The notes: generated by a model from the sequence alone, not told the origin. A stretch of DNA of 64,000 bases from Streptomyces sp. NBC_00102 (GCF_026343115.1 NZ_JAPEMC010000001.1:5869001-5933000); one strand, 5' to 3'; shown: positions 37,905 through 47,032, counted from the stretch's first letter. A program made the numbers and translations.

Positions 37905-39206
37905 TCAGGAGGTGGGCAGGCCCTGCATCGCCTTGATGAAGCCGTCCACGTCGATCCCGCCGTTGAAGAACTGCTGCACCGCGGTCGTCAGAGCCGTGCC
38001 GGCGGTCTGCGGGTACGCCTGGTCCCAGGAGAGCTGGAAGGAGGGCGCGTTCTTGACCAGGTCGTACTGGAAGTGCGCGTAGTCGGGGCTGGCGGCGGTG
38101 TCCAGCTGCGCTTCGGTGTTGGTCGTGGTCGGCAGGTTGCCGATCGAGAGCTGCGCCTTCACGAACTGGTCGGAGTACATGAGCTTCAGGAACTCGGCAA
38201 CCTCCTCCGGGTGCTTGGTCTTCTTCAGCACGGAGTAGAAGTTGTTGGTGTTGCCCACGATGTCGGTCGGGGCGCCCTTGCCGCCGTCGATGCTGGGGAA
38301 GGCACTGTAGTCGAGGTCCGACTTGGCGAAGTCCGGCTGGGAGTCCTGGAGGGTCGAGTACTCCCACGAACCCATCAGCTCGAAGGCCGCCTTGCCGGTG
38401 GCGAGAAGCGTGGGCGAGCCGCCGTCGGTGAACTTCACGGAGTCGAAGTTGGTGCCGAAGGCGCCGGCGTCGATGAGTTCCTTGAGCTTGTTGAGCGCGT
38501 CCCTGCTGCCGTCGGTCGCCCAGACGTCCTTGTCGCCCTTGACCGCGCTCTGGACGAGCTCAGGGCCGGCGACGCGGTCGAAGAGGTACTCGAACCACAT
38601 CAGCGTCGGCCACTTGTCCCCGCCGCCGAGGGCGATCGGGGTGACGCCCTTCGACTTGAGGACCTTCACGGCGTTCAGCAGCTCGTCCCAGGTCTTGGGG
38701 GCCGTCAGGCCGTTCTCCTTGAGCACCTTGCTGTTGTTGAACATCAGCACCGGCTGCGTACCGCGCATCGGGATGCCGTAGGCCTTGCCGTCCACCACGG
38801 TGCTGTTGAACACGGAGGGGAGGAAGTTGTCCTTGAGTCCCGGGTCCTTCGCGATGAAGTCGTCCAGCGGGAGGAGCAGACCGGCGTCCACGAACGGCTT
38901 GATGCTGCCGCCGCCCCAGTTGAAGAAGACGTCCGGCGCCTGCTTGCTGTTGATGATCGTCTGCAGCTTCGCCTGGTAGTCGGCACCGGGGATGGTGTCC
39001 AGGACCACCTTGACCTTCGACGACTTGTTGAAGGTGGCGACGAGCTGCTTCTCCACCTTGTTCGTGGCATCCCCGTAGACCAGCACGTGGATCTTGTCGC
39101 CGCCGGAAGCGGAGTCATCGCCTCCACAGGCGGAGAGGGACAGGGCCATGGTCAGCGCCAGCCCGCCGACGACGGCGATACGTGGGAGCCGGTTGCGTCG
39201 CGTCAT
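37905..39206 (-). CDS. bxlE: sugar-binding lipoprotein, BxlE-like
   Basis: 433-residue extracellular solute-binding lipoprotein. The signal peptide ends in the lipobox LSAC (Cys27), followed by GGDDSASGG. Family 1 sugar-binding features include VLVYGDATNKVEKQLVATFN, QTIINSKQAPDVFFNWGGG, GKAYGIPMRGTQPVLMFNN, KTWDELLNAVKVL and GKAAFELMGSWEYS. It is the first gene of the bxl operon. The operator core ends 12 bp before its ATG, so repressor binding would block the transcript leader. The sugar (xylobiose) is inferred from operon order and the xylanase neighbours. Confidence 0.92.
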   Translation of the reverse strand: MTRRNRLPRIAVVGGLALTMALSLSACGGDDSASGGDKIHVLVYGDATNKVEKQLVATFNKSSKVKVVLDTIPGADYQAKLQTIINSKQAPDVFFNWGGGSIKPFVDAGLLLPLDDFIAKDPGLKDNFLPSVFNSTVVDGKAYGIPMRGTQPVLMFNNSKVLKENGLTAPKTWDELLNAVKVLKSKGVTPIALGGGDKWPTLMWFEYLFDRVAGPELVQSAVKGDKDVWATDGSRDALNKLKELIDAGAFGTNFDSVKFTDGGSPTLLATGKAAFELMGSWEYSTLQDSQPDFAKSDLDYSAFPSIDGGKGAPTDIVGNTNNFYSVLKKTKHPEEVAEFLKLMYSDQFVKAQLSIGNLPTTTNTEAQLDTAASPDYAHFQYDLVKNAPSFQLSWDQAYPQTAGTALTTAVQQFFNGGIDVDGFIKAMQGLPTS

Positions 39207-39218
39207 GGTCTCGCCTTT

Positions 39219-39231
39219 CGAAAATGTTTCG
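39219..39231. promoter_or_regulatory. BxlR-type operator before bxlE
   Basis: CGAAA-ATG-TTTCG, identical over 13 bp to the core of the operator before the GH10 gene at 29196-29208. It is flanked by a further CGAAACTTC half-site at 39242-39250. It lies between bxlE and the divergent bxlR. Confidence 0.85.
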
Positions 39232-39358
39232 GCTTCATTACCGAAACTTCATGCGTCGGGACGCTAGGGCTCGGCGACTGGAGGGGTCAACCCTCATGGC
39301 TCAAGTTGCTGATTTGTTATCTCTGTTGGCCAATTGTTCGTGCCCTATGCTTCTCACC

Positions 39359-40375
39359 ATGCGCGATGACGAGAACGTGGGCCGCATCACCCTCGCCCAG
39401 GTGGCCCAGCAGGCCGGCGTCTCCATTTCGACAGTTTCGAAGGTTCTGAACGGCAGACAGGACGTTGCCGCGCCGACTCGGGTCAAGGTGGAACGCCTGC
39501 TGGAGACACACTCCTACCGGCGCACCACCCGGTCCGCCCGGGAGGCGCCGCTCATCGAGCTCGTCTTCCACGAGCTGGAGAGCATCTGGGCGATGGAGCT
39601 GATCAAGGGCGTCGAGAACGTCGCCAAGCTCCATGGGGCGGGTGTGGTGCTCACCGAGAGCGGCACCCGCCATTCACCGAGCCCGGAGTGGATCGAAGGG
39701 GTGCTCCAGCGCCGCCCGCTCGGTGTGGTGCTGGTCTTCTCGGCCCTGCCGCTGGAGTTCAAGCAGCAGCTGCGTTCCCGGTCGATCCCCTTCGTGATCA
39801 TCGACCCGGCCGGCGACCCCGAACCGGACGTCCCCTCGGTCGGCTCGGCGAACTGGAGCGGCGGCCTCGCCGCCACGCGCCACCTCATCGAACTGGGCCA
39901 CCGCCGGATCGGCATCATCACCGGCCCCGAGGACATGATCTGCTCCCTCGCCCGGCTCGACGGCTACCGCTCCGCGATGAGCATGGCCGGCCTGGAAGCC
40001 TCCTCCGACCTGGTGCTCTACGGCGACTTCCACGTCGAGGGCGGCTACGACCGGACGATGGAGCTGCTCGCCCTGCCCGACCCCCCCACCGCGATCTTCG
40101 CCGGCAGCGACCTCCAGGCGCTCGGCGTGCTCGAAGCGGCCCGGGTCAGCGGACTCCGCGTCCCGCACGACCTCTCCGTCGTCGGGTTCGACGACGTGCC
40201 GATCGCCCGCTGGTCCAGCCCCGCCCTCACCACCGTCCATCAGCCGCTGCGGCAGATGGCCGAGGAGGCGGTCCAGATGCTCGTACGGCTCCGCGACGAA
40301 GCCCCGATGACCACGAGGATGGAGCTCGCCACCAGCCTGATCGTACGCAACAGCACGGCCGCTCCTCGCAGTTGA
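39359..40375 (+). CDS. bxlR: LacI-family regulator, BxlR-like
   Basis: 338-residue repressor. The helix-turn-helix is [23 protein letters not shown] (about residues 10-32). The effector domain shows [62 protein letters not shown] and [23 protein letters not shown]. It is divergent from bxlE and expected to bind the CGAAA-N3-TTTCG sites, with a xylo-oligosaccharide as inducer. The ATG at 39359 is used; an in-frame ATG at 39347 is an alternative. No good ribosome-binding site is seen for either. Confidence 0.9.
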   Translation: MRDDENVGRITLAQVAQQAGVSISTVSKVLNGRQDVAAPTRVKVERLLETHSYRRTTRSAREAPLIELVFHELESIWAMELIKGVENVAKLHGAGVVLTESGTRHSPSPEWIEGVLQRRPLGVVLVFSALPLEFKQQLRSRSIPFVIIDPAGDPEPDVPSVGSANWSGGLAATRHLIELGHRRIGIITGPEDMICSLARLDGYRSAMSMAGLEASSDLVLYGDFHVEGGYDRTMELLALPDPPTAIFAGSDLQALGVLEAARVSGLRVPHDLSVVGFDDVPIARWSSPALTTVHQPLRQMAEEAVQMLVRLRDEAPMTTRMELATSLIVRNSTAAPRS

Positions 40376-40388
40376 GGAACGGCCGTGC
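40353..40388 (+). terminator. terminator at the end of bxlR
   Basis: GCACGGCCG / CGGCCGTGC stem with an inner CCTC/GAGG pairing, overlapping the bxlR stop codon region and followed by an A-rich GGGGAAAACG. Confidence 0.75.
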
Positions 40389-40457
40389 CGGGGGAAAACG
40401 CGTCGGTGAAGGACGTCGGCGGTCGTCGGTGCAGGCGCGGACGTCCGCCACGCTCCA

Positions 40458-41082
40458 TCAGTTCCCGGCGGACGCGGTGAGCGTCAGCCGCACCCGACGG
40501 ACCTGACGGCGCGGGAGCTCGATGGTGGTGAACTGCCCGGTGCCGGCAGCGCCGGTGACCACGTCGGTCCAGTGCGTGCCGTCGGCGCTCACCGGAGCGG
40601 TGCGGCCGCGCGGATGGTCACCGAGGAACCGGTGTCGGGAAGTCGGCCAGCGCGCCGCCGGGCAGCGTGTACGGCAGGTACCTGTCGCCCTCGCGGACGG
40701 CGAAGGTCTGCGGGTCGTCGCTCTCGTCGTGGGCGACCAGCACGGTGCTGCCGTCCGGGTTGCGGAAGGCGACGTCCTCGACCTGGCCGTTCCAGCCGGT
40801 GGTGCCGAAGGAAGTGCCGGCGATGCGCACAGCGCCCCGGCCCACGAAGCGCGCGAGGCTGCCGAGGGTGTAGTACTCGGCGTTACGGGTGACCGTGCCG
40901 TCGTCCGCCACTGTCGGCACGCCGGTGCCGTGACCGCTGCCGCCGTGGCCGCTGTCGCCGTGGGCGCCGGCGGGGCCCGGTGGAGCGGCCTGGGCGGCCA
41001 CGGTGCCGGGACCGGCGAGCGCGGTCGCGGTCGCGACCAGCAAGCCGGCAGCCGCGAGGACGGCCTTGGAGATTCTGGGCAT
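40458..41082 (-). pseudogene. deletion remnant of a secreted GH30 glycosidase with discoidin domain
   Basis: A 154-codon open frame (41082 to 40618) starts with a good signal peptide (ATATALAGPGTVAAQAA) but then jumps to a sequence that reads as the C-terminal beta-sandwich of GH30 enzymes (RNAEYYTLGSLARFVGRGAV ... VEDVAFRNPDGSTVLVAHDE ... TFAVREGDRYLPYTLPGGAL). The whole catalytic barrel is missing. After the stop, another frame continues to 40458 with the tail of a discoidin/F5-8-type domain (VSADGTHWTDVVTGAAGTGQ, FTTIELPRRQVRRVRLTL). So at least two deletions and a frameshift have occurred. The short secreted fragment could still be expressed. It was probably once part of the xylan cluster. 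Confidence 0.82.
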
Positions 41083-41272
41083 GGGAGAGGGACTCCGTGC
41101 GGGTCTCGGAGGGCGCCCGGTGAGATTTTCCGACCGGACGGGACGGGACCTCAGCCCAGCCTCTCCCTCCCGGGGAACAGACGCGCTGCTCCCGCTTCTC
41201 CTCCGCGCGCGGCGCTGACCTGCGCGAAGGTGACGATCCGGCGGTTCCGCACGCCGCCCTGGGGAGCGTGCT

Positions 41273-41650
41273 TCACGCCGCGGTCAGCGCAAACCCGTGC
41301 CCGGCCGGATCGGCGTAATGACGGGTGTCGTGGAGGCCACCGTTGTTCCGCGCTTCCACCGGGGTGGCACCCAGCCCGATCGCCTCCCGCTCCGCCGCGT
41401 CCATGTCCACCCGCTCGACGCGGATGAGCACATGGGCCTGCTGCGAGTCGTCCGGCCGGGGCCAGCTCGGCGGCGCGTACCCGAGATCCCGCCGGATCGC
41501 CAGATGCACCCCGGACTCGCCGACGACCTCCACGAAGTCGTTGCCCTGACCGGGCCTCGACTCGGCCCCCAGCAACCTGGCGTAGAACTCGGCCAGTTCC
41601 ATCGGATCGGCGCAGTCGAGCACGAGGACCAGGGACTTGTTGACTGCCAT
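41273..41650 (-). CDS. VOC superfamily (glyoxalase-like) protein
   Basis: 125-residue protein with the paired beta-alpha-beta-beta-beta layout of vicinal oxygen chelate proteins: SLVLVLDCADPMELAEFYARLLG at the N-terminus, DDSQQAHVLIRVERVDMDAAEREAIGLGA in the middle and YADPAGHGFALT at the end. It may be a dioxygenase, isomerase or antibiotic-binding protein; the sequence does not decide. The ATG at 41650 is chosen because MAVNKSLVLVLD is the usual beginning. Confidence 0.8.
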   Translation of the reverse strand: MAVNKSLVLVLDCADPMELAEFYARLLGAESRPGQGNDFVEVVGESGVHLAIRRDLGYAPPSWPRPDDSQQAHVLIRVERVDMDAAEREAIGLGATPVEARNNGGLHDTRHYADPAGHGFALTAA

Positions 41651-41775
41651 GCGAGCAACCCCTCCTACGACGGACGGACGAGCACGACCGGACACGGTCA
41701 CGAACGGCCACGCGCACCGTCTTCCCCCGAGGGGACAGGACAATCCGCTTGCCGCGCGGGGGGTCCGTGCCCACC

Positions 41776-42288
41776 ATGTGTGGCATGGAGAGTGCGCGCA
41801 TCGCCCCCGCCCCGCAGGTCCGCCGCGCTACGGCCGACGACGTACCCGCCCTCGTACGGCTCCGAGCGCTGATGCTGGCCGAAATGGGGACGGCGGTCGG
41901 GCCCGAGGACGCGCCCTGGCGCGGTGCCGCGGCCCGGTGGTTCACCGAACGCCTGCCGGCGGTGCACGAGTTCGCCGTCTTCGTCGTGGACGAACCCGAA
42001 CTCGGTGTGGTCAGCAGTGCGGCCGGCAGCTGCGAGCACCGCGCCCCGGGCCCCAACAGCCCCAGCGGCCTGCGCGGCCACGTCTTCAACGTAAGCACCG
42101 AACCCGCCGCCCGCCGCAGGGGACACGCGCGCGCCTGCACCGAAGCGCTGCTGCTCTGGTTCGCCGAGGAGACCGGGGTGACCATGGTCGACCTCAACGC
42201 CACGCAGGACGGGACCCGCCTCTACGAGGAACTCGGCTTCGAGCTACCGCACTTCCCCGCCCTCCAACTCCGGCTCCCCGCACGGTAG
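41776..42288 (+). CDS. GNAT family N-acetyltransferase
   Basis: About 170 residues with the GNAT fold: VRRATADDVPALVRLRALML at the start, the acetyl-CoA loop in VSTEPAARRRGHARACTEALL (R-R-x-G-H-A form) and the closing LNATQDGTRLYEELGFE. The acceptor is unknown. The ATG at 41776 lies 12 bases after GGGGGG; an ATG at 41785 is also possible. Confidence 0.8.
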   Translation: MCGMESARIAPAPQVRRATADDVPALVRLRALMLAEMGTAVGPEDAPWRGAAARWFTERLPAVHEFAVFVVDEPELGVVSSAAGSCEHRAPGPNSPSGLRGHVFNVSTEPAARRRGHARACTEALLLWFAEETGVTMVDLNATQDGTRLYEELGFELPHFPALQLRLPAR

Positions 42289-42326
42289 GAGGTTCTGTCC
42301 TCCAGGGGCCGGGGCAGAAGCCGTGC

Positions 42327-42599
42327 ATGGCATCGAAGAGGCATGTGGCTCTGGCTCCCCGTGCGCTGCGGCAGTTGCGGCGCGTGCGTTCCGTCTACCT
42401 GGTGGGTGCGCTGCTCTCCCTGCTCGTCCTGCTCACCCAGGGAGACGGGCCGGAGGCGGCCGAAGGCAGGCATGCGGCGATCGCGGGGGTGCTCCTCGCG
42501 GTGTTCGCCGCTCTGTTCACCGTGACGCTCGTACAACTGCGGCGCCACGGACGCACCGTGCACTGCGGTACCGCCCGGAAGCTCGCCCGGCCCAGCTGA
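42327..42599 (+). CDS. small membrane protein
   Basis: 90-residue product with two hydrophobic segments (SVYLVGALLSLLVLLT and AIAGVLLAVFAALFTVTLVQL) separated by a short charged loop, and a basic tail. I do not recognise a family. The ATG at 42327 has a weak GGGGCAGAAG in front. It follows the acetyltransferase by 38 bp on the same strand. Confidence 0.6.
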   Translation: MASKRHVALAPRALRQLRRVRSVYLVGALLSLLVLLTQGDGPEAAEGRHAAIAGVLLAVFAALFTVTLVQLRRHGRTVHCGTARKLARPS

Positions 42600-42679
42600 G
42601 CACCGGGGCGGCACGCGCCGACCGGTCGACGACCTTCCCGCCGTCCGGCGGGCCGGGTAAGGACCTGCGAGGGCTTGCC

Positions 42680-42734
42680 CCGGGCCTTCGGGCGCTTGTG
42701 TCCGGGCCTTCGGGGCTTGTCCGGGCCCTCCGGG
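42680..42734. repeat. short GC-rich tandem repeat
   Basis: Three decaying copies of a unit of about 20 bp (CCGGGCCTTCGGG + GCTTGT) in the gap between the small membrane protein and the frameshifted gene. Each unit contains a small CCGGGCC/GGCCCGG-type dyad. No gene is seen in 42600-42824. Confidence 0.5.
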
Positions 42735-42824
42735 AAAGCGGGTTCGGCGGCGCCCATCAACACGGTGCCGCAGCCGAGTCCGCAGACACGCAGCCGCAGG
42801 TTCTCGTCCTCGTGGAAGCCGCCG

Positions 42825-43384
42825 TCAGTGACTGACGGCGGCCTTGACCACGGCGACGACCAGACCGATTGCGGCGTCGAGGGCGCCGGCCAGCAGGGCG
42901 CCCGCGGTTCCGTTGCCGAGCCGGACACCGCCGTACCAGCCCCAGCCGAACAGGCCTGCCACGCTGACCCCCGCCGCCGCGAAGAGCGCGGTCTCCAGAT
43001 ACATCAGGCCCAGAGCGGCGGCGCCGATCAGGACCAGCGGGCCGGCTGCGGAGAGCAGCAGCGGGCTGCTGACCCACAGCATCCGGCGCAGCTCCGCCCG
43101 CGTGGCGTACGGCCGTGCACCGTGCGGTGCGCCTGCTCGTCGGCGACGAGCGTCGCCAGCCAGAGGCCGACGGCGGCAGCCGCCACACTTGCCGCCGCCC
43201 CGGCCGGGGTGGGGTGCTCGGCGGCCGAGAGGCCGATCACCACGGAGATCATGGTGATGGTCGCGTACAGCCGTTCCTTGAGCCAGTTGAGCCAGTCGGC
43301 GGGACGCCCCGCGTCCTTGCCCGTTCCGGTCCCGGCGGCGTCGGCCGGACGGGGTCAGCGCCCCTCGGTGCTCTCGTGGGCCAT
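42825..43384 (-). pseudogene. frameshifted membrane protein gene
   Basis: Reading from an ATG at 43384, the frame MAHESTEGR is cut by a TGA and then continues in phase as RPADWLNWLKERLYATITM and VVIGLSAAEHPTPAGAAAS to TLVADEQAHRTVHG. Around 43107-43120 the frame changes: the protein continues one phase over as RAELRRMLWVSSPLLLSAAG, then LFGWGWYGGVRLGNGTAGAL, to a TGA at 42825. The combined product would be an about 185-residue protein with five or so helices. One stop and one frameshift indicate a pseudogene. Sequencing error at one position cannot be excluded, but two lesions make decay more likely. Confidence 0.75.
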
Positions 43385-43538
43385 GCGGTCAGCGTAGGTT
43401 TCGGGACGCCCGGCGCGACGGCCCGTCAAAGTCGTGTCGTCGGGGCGGGTATGCCGGGGCGGGCACGGCGGTGCGGGCGCGGCGGTGCGGCGTGCCCCGC
43501 TTGCGGCCGGAGGGGCCGGGGAGGCAGGGTTCGATCCT

Positions 43539-43991
43539 GTGGCCACCCTGCTGATCGTCCATCACACGCCCTCGCCGAACTGCCAGGCGCTCTTCGAAGC
43601 CGTCCTCTCGGGGACTGCGGCGGACGGCATCGAGGGTGTCCGTGTCGTGCGGCGTGCGGCCCTCGCCGCCACGGCGTCCGACGTGCTCGCCGCTGACGGC
43701 GTACTGCTCGGTACCCCGGCGAACCTGGGATACATGTCCGGCGCCCTCAAGCACTTCTTCGACCAGATCTACTACCCGTGCCTGGACGCCACCCGGGGCC
43801 GCCCCTTCGGCTACTGGGTGCACGGCGGCAACGACGTCACCGGCGCCGTGCGCGCGATCGAGTCGATCACCACCGGCCTGGGATGGCGCCGCACGGCGGA
43901 CGCCGTGACGGTCACCGGAGAGCCGGTCAAGGCCGACGTCGAAGCCTGCTGGGAACTGGGCGCGACCGCCGCGGCGAGCCTGACGGCCTGA
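43539..43991 (+). CDS. flavodoxin family protein
   Basis: 150-residue flavodoxin-like protein, probably an FMN-binding NAD(P)H reductase. The N-terminus VATLLIVHHTPSPNCQALFEAV gives the phosphate-binding loop (HTPSPN). LLGTPANLGYMSGALKHFFDQIYYP corresponds to the second FMN-contact region, and GYWVHGGNDVTGAVRAIE follows. The GTG at 43539 starts the conserved part; the frame is open upstream without homology. Confidence 0.82.
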   Translation: MATLLIVHHTPSPNCQALFEAVLSGTAADGIEGVRVVRRAALAATASDVLAADGVLLGTPANLGYMSGALKHFFDQIYYPCLDATRGRPFGYWVHGGNDVTGAVRAIESITTGLGWRRTADAVTVTGEPVKADVEACWELGATAAASLTA

Positions 43992-44110
43992 GATCCGGCC
44001 CGGTCCGCGCGCCGGATGCCGGAGGCCCTCGCCGCCGGTCCGCGGGCGCGGCACCGCTCTCCGGGGCGGCGCCGTTCCTGGCCGGGGCGATGGACGCGGT
44101 CACGCGCGTC

Positions 44111-44218
44111 GCGGACGTCGCGCACCTCGCGGACGTCGCGCACCTCGCGGACGTCGCGCACCTCGCGGACGTCGCGCACCTCGCGGATGTCGCGCACCTC
44201 GCGGAGGTCGCGCAGAAC
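44111..44218. repeat. 18-bp tandem repeat array
   Basis: Six head-to-tail copies of GCGGACGTCGCGCACCTC: four perfect (44111-44182), a fifth with one change (GCGGAT, 44183-44200) and a sixth with several (44201-44218). On the plus strand it would read as repeated ADVAHL, on the minus strand as repeated EVRDVR. Neither frame belongs to a convincing gene. Confidence 0.9.
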
Positions 44219-44658
44219 GCGCACGGGTTGCGCGTACAACGTCGTTACGGGCGTTCCGTCATCAACTCGTTCCCGCGATCTGGTCGATCGGTACCGTCGC
44301 CGGTGGCCTCGTGGCACGCCGGAGCCATGGCGCTTGACCTGACGCCACGTCAGCACGCACCTGTCCGTACCGGCCGTCGTCTTCTCCCTCGCCGCCCCCG
44401 TCGCGCTGCGCCACTGCCGGGCTGCCGGTCCCGGCCAACGAGCCCGCCCCGCCATTCGGCCGTACGGGCTTGCCCGGCACATCCCCGCCCTGCCCGGCGC
44501 CCCGTGCGCCGCGCGCCCAGCGCCCCTGCGCCCAGCGCGTCGCACGCCCTGCCCTGCGACCCGTGTCGCAGTGAAGAGAGTGTGCGGACGCGGGGCGCGG
44601 GCGTCCCCCGGCCGGGTCCCGGATTTCCGGGTGCGGGGCCGCGACTCGCGTAAGGGGG

Positions 44659-44672
44659 AGAACGTTCGGTCT
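44659..44672. promoter_or_regulatory. TetR-type operator, distal copy
   Basis: AGAACG-TT-CGGTCT, one mismatch from a perfect dyad. It abuts a TTGACG hexamer (44672-44677) that could be a -35 element; CACTCT at 44695-44700 with a 17-base spacer is a weak -10. Confidence 0.65.
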
Positions 44673-44708
44673 TGACGCGGGGCGAGGTGGCTGCCACTCT
44701 GATGAGGC

Positions 44709-44722
44709 AGAACGTTCGTTCT
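44709..44722. promoter_or_regulatory. TetR-type operator, proximal copy
   Basis: Perfect dyad AGAACG-TT-CGTTCT, exactly 50 bp after the distal copy, just downstream of the possible promoter. A related site (AGAATGGTCGTTCC) stands at 48413-48426 before the TetR gene. Confidence 0.7.
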
Positions 44723-44807
44723 TGCAGTTCACGCGGTAGTCGGGCGCTGCCCCGCATCGAACCGTTCTCTCCCGTGCGCATCCACCACAAGCTGAAAAGG
44801 AATCACC

Positions 44808-45368
44808 ATGAGTGCCGTAGCTGCTCCGTCCGGTACCGCGGGGACGGCTTCCGTCCTGCGGCGGCTGTACTTCGTCCGGTTCGCGTTCGCCATCGTCTGG
44901 GCGCTCGTGATGTTCACGATGGCGTCGGAGATCACTCCGGTGGCGGCCGTGCTGCTGGTGCTGTACCCACTGTTCGACGTAGGGGCCGCGGTCGTCGACG
45001 CGAGGTCCTCCCGCACCACGGGATCGCCGGTCCTGCTCTACGTGAACATGGCGGTCAGCCTGGCCGCGGCCTGTGGTCTGGCCATCGCCTGCGCGTCCGG
45101 CATTCCGGCCGTGCTGGGCGTGTGGGGAGCCTGGGCGATCGTGTCCGGGCTGGTGCAGCTGATCGTCGCAGTGCCCCGGCGCAAGCTGGGGGGCCAGTGG
45201 CCGATGATCACCAGCGGCGCGATTTCGGCGCTGGCCGGGGCCTCGTTCCTCGCGTCGGCCGGCGCGGACGACCCCGCGCTCACCGGAGCGATCGGCTACG
45301 CGATCCCCGGCGGCATCTTCTTCCTCGTCTCGGCCCTGCGCCTCGGCCCTACGGCCAAGCAGAGCTGA
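44808..45368 (+). CDS. DUF308-like membrane protein
   Basis: 186-residue integral membrane protein with about six hydrophobic helices, arranged like the HdeD/DUF308 group (RLYFVRFAFAIVWALVMFTM; VLLVLYPLFDVGAAVVDARS; VWGAWAIVSGLVQLIVAVPRR). Function is unknown; relatives are sometimes linked to acid or other stress. The ATG has AAAAGGAATCACC in front. A pair of TetR-type operators precedes it, so it is probably under control of the nearby TetR protein, together with the hydrolase downstream. Confidence 0.75.
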   Translation: MSAVAAPSGTAGTASVLRRLYFVRFAFAIVWALVMFTMASEITPVAAVLLVLYPLFDVGAAVVDARSSRTTGSPVLLYVNMAVSLAAACGLAIACASGIPAVLGVWGAWAIVSGLVQLIVAVPRRKLGGQWPMITSGAISALAGASFLASAGADDPALTGAIGYAIPGGIFFLVSALRLGPTAKQS

Positions 45369-45635
45369 CAAGGACGCCCACCGCCCACGACGCCCCCGGA
45401 CCGGGCTCGTCGGGCGGTGGAGCGGACCCCCGCGCCGCCGGAGTTCCCGCTGACCCGCCGCTCCGTTCCGCAGGCGCGGACCACCCCGCCGGCCCGTCCG
45501 ACTCGGTCGACGCCGCCGGTCCAGCCGCCCCTGTCAGCTCATCCACCCCGTCGGCTCCACCCACCTCGTCGACTCGACCCGTCTCCTCGGCTCCATCCAC
45601 TCCGTCAGCTCTGCCTCCCCCGAAAGGCCACTCCC

Positions 45636-46445
45636 GTGCGCATCCGCATCCCGCGTCGTGTCACGCTCACCGTCGGCGTCCTCGTCCTGCTCGGCGCCAC
45701 CACCGCTCCCGGCGTGGCGATGGCCGACGACCCAGGGCCTCCGTCCGTGTCCGCGTCCCCGAAGCCGACCGTCGTCCTCGTCCACGGCGCGTGGGCTGAC
45801 TCCTCCAGCTGGTCGGCGGTGATGGAGCGGCTGCGCAAGGACGGCTATCCGGTGCGCGCCATCGCCAACCCGCTGCAGGGACTCACCGGCGACGCGGCCC
45901 ACCTCTCCAGCTACCTCGCCACCATCGACGGCCCCGTGGTCCTGGTCGGCCATTCCTACGGCGGCGCCGTGATCACCAACTCCGCCGTCTCGGACCCCGA
46001 CGTCAAGGCCCTCGTGTACATCGCCGGCTTTATCCCCGCGAAGGGCGAGACGGTGGGCGACCTGGCGGCCAGGACCTCGCCGGCCATCCCGCTGGTCGCG
46101 ACCCCCGTCCCGGACGGCACGGAGGTGTCCATCGACCCCGCCCACTTCCGGGACTTCTTCGCCGGCGACGTAGACGGGACGACGGCCGCCGACCTGGCCG
46201 CGGTCCAGCGGCCCGCCAACACCCGGGCGGTCTCCGAAACCGGCACGGAAGAGGCGTACCGCACCATCCCGTCCTGGAGCTTGATTGCCCGTCAGGACCA
46301 CGCCATCGCGCCCGACGTCCAGCGCTTCATGTCGAAGCGGGCCGGAGCGCACACCGAGGAGGTCGACGCCTCCCACGCCGTGATGGTCAGCCGCCCCGGC
46401 AAGGTCACGCACATGATCGAAGAAGCTGCCCGCAGCATCCGGTGA
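45636..46445 (+). CDS. secreted alpha/beta hydrolase
   Basis: 269-residue hydrolase with a signal peptide (VTLTVGVLVLLGATTAPGVAMA). The fold is marked by TVVLVHGAWADSSSWSAVMERL (oxyanion HG), the nucleophile elbow VLVGHSYGGAVITNSA, an acid region near LIARQDHAIAPD and the histidine in DASHAVMV. It resembles EstA/salicylate-esterase-like hydrolases that act on small esters. GTG at 45636 follows GAAAGG. The 267-bp gap after the DUF308-like gene is Pro/Ser-coding but carries no supported gene. Confidence 0.85.
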   Translation: MRIRIPRRVTLTVGVLVLLGATTAPGVAMADDPGPPSVSASPKPTVVLVHGAWADSSSWSAVMERLRKDGYPVRAIANPLQGLTGDAAHLSSYLATIDGPVVLVGHSYGGAVITNSAVSDPDVKALVYIAGFIPAKGETVGDLAARTSPAIPLVATPVPDGTEVSIDPAHFRDFFAGDVDGTTAADLAAVQRPANTRAVSETGTEEAYRTIPSWSLIARQDHAIAPDVQRFMSKRAGAHTEEVDASHAVMVSRPGKVTHMIEEAARSIR

Positions 46446-46639
46446 GGAACTTACGCCCGACGATCCGCACCGCCCCCGACGACCCGTCCCCCTCTCGCGC
46501 CCCGCCCCCGCCCCCGACGCCCGTCCCTCCCGCGACCCGTCCCACCGGCCGGAGCCGCCGCGCTCCGCCGGCCGGCGGGGCCGACGCCAGACGCCCCGTC
46601 CTCCGTTCGTGCCGAGAATTCCGAAGAGGCAGAGGTTCC

Positions 46640-46920
46640 ATGTCCGCGACCACCCACCCCCGACTCAGCCGTCTCACCGACACCCTGCGGAAGATTGTTC
46701 CCGCAGGACGGGTGGTGACCACCGGGCCGGAGTGCGACGCCGGCCGGACCCTGTGGAACGGGGCCGTGTCCACCCGCCCGGGCGTCATCGTCCGGTGCGC
46801 GGACCCGGCCGAGGGCACCCGGATCACCCACGCCTACGGGCCGAACACCGAGCGGCTGCTCGCCCTGAGGCACCGCTTCGACCCGGACAACACCTTCCGC
46901 GCCCCCTGCCTGCCTGAAGC
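46640..46920 (+). pseudogene. FAD-linked oxidase remnant with internal deletion
   Basis: The open frame joins the N-terminal piece of a BBE-type FAD oxidase (RVVTTGPECDAGRTLWNGAV, STRPGVIVRCADPAE) directly to its extreme C-terminus (THAYGPNTERLLALRHRFDP, DNTFRAPCLP). Roughly 350-400 residues that hold FAD- and substrate-binding parts are absent. The junction keeps the frame, and no stop separates it from the following chorismate mutase, so a translational fusion would be possible. The piece has its own ATG at 46640 with AGAGG before it. Non-functional as an oxidase. Confidence 0.78.
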
Positions 46921-47032
46921 CCCTTCTACGGTCCGCCGACGGCCGACGCGGGAGCCCCGCTTCCCGCGCACGTCGAAGAGCACATCGCCCCGCACATCGA
47001 ACACCACGCCGAAGAGAATAAGGGAGAAGGAA

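Larger units (their letters stand above)
43992..44807. other. 816-bp region without supported gene
   Basis: Holds the 18-bp tandem repeat array (44111-44218), two TetR-type inverted repeats (44659-44672 and 44709-44722) and an AAAAGG ribosome-binding site for the next gene. Open frames here on both strands are low-complexity and show no family features. Confidence 0.6.

Noticed and set aside
44111..44218. CRISPR-like repeat array.
   Set aside because: Units follow each other with no spacers and no cas genes are near; it is a simple tandem repeat.
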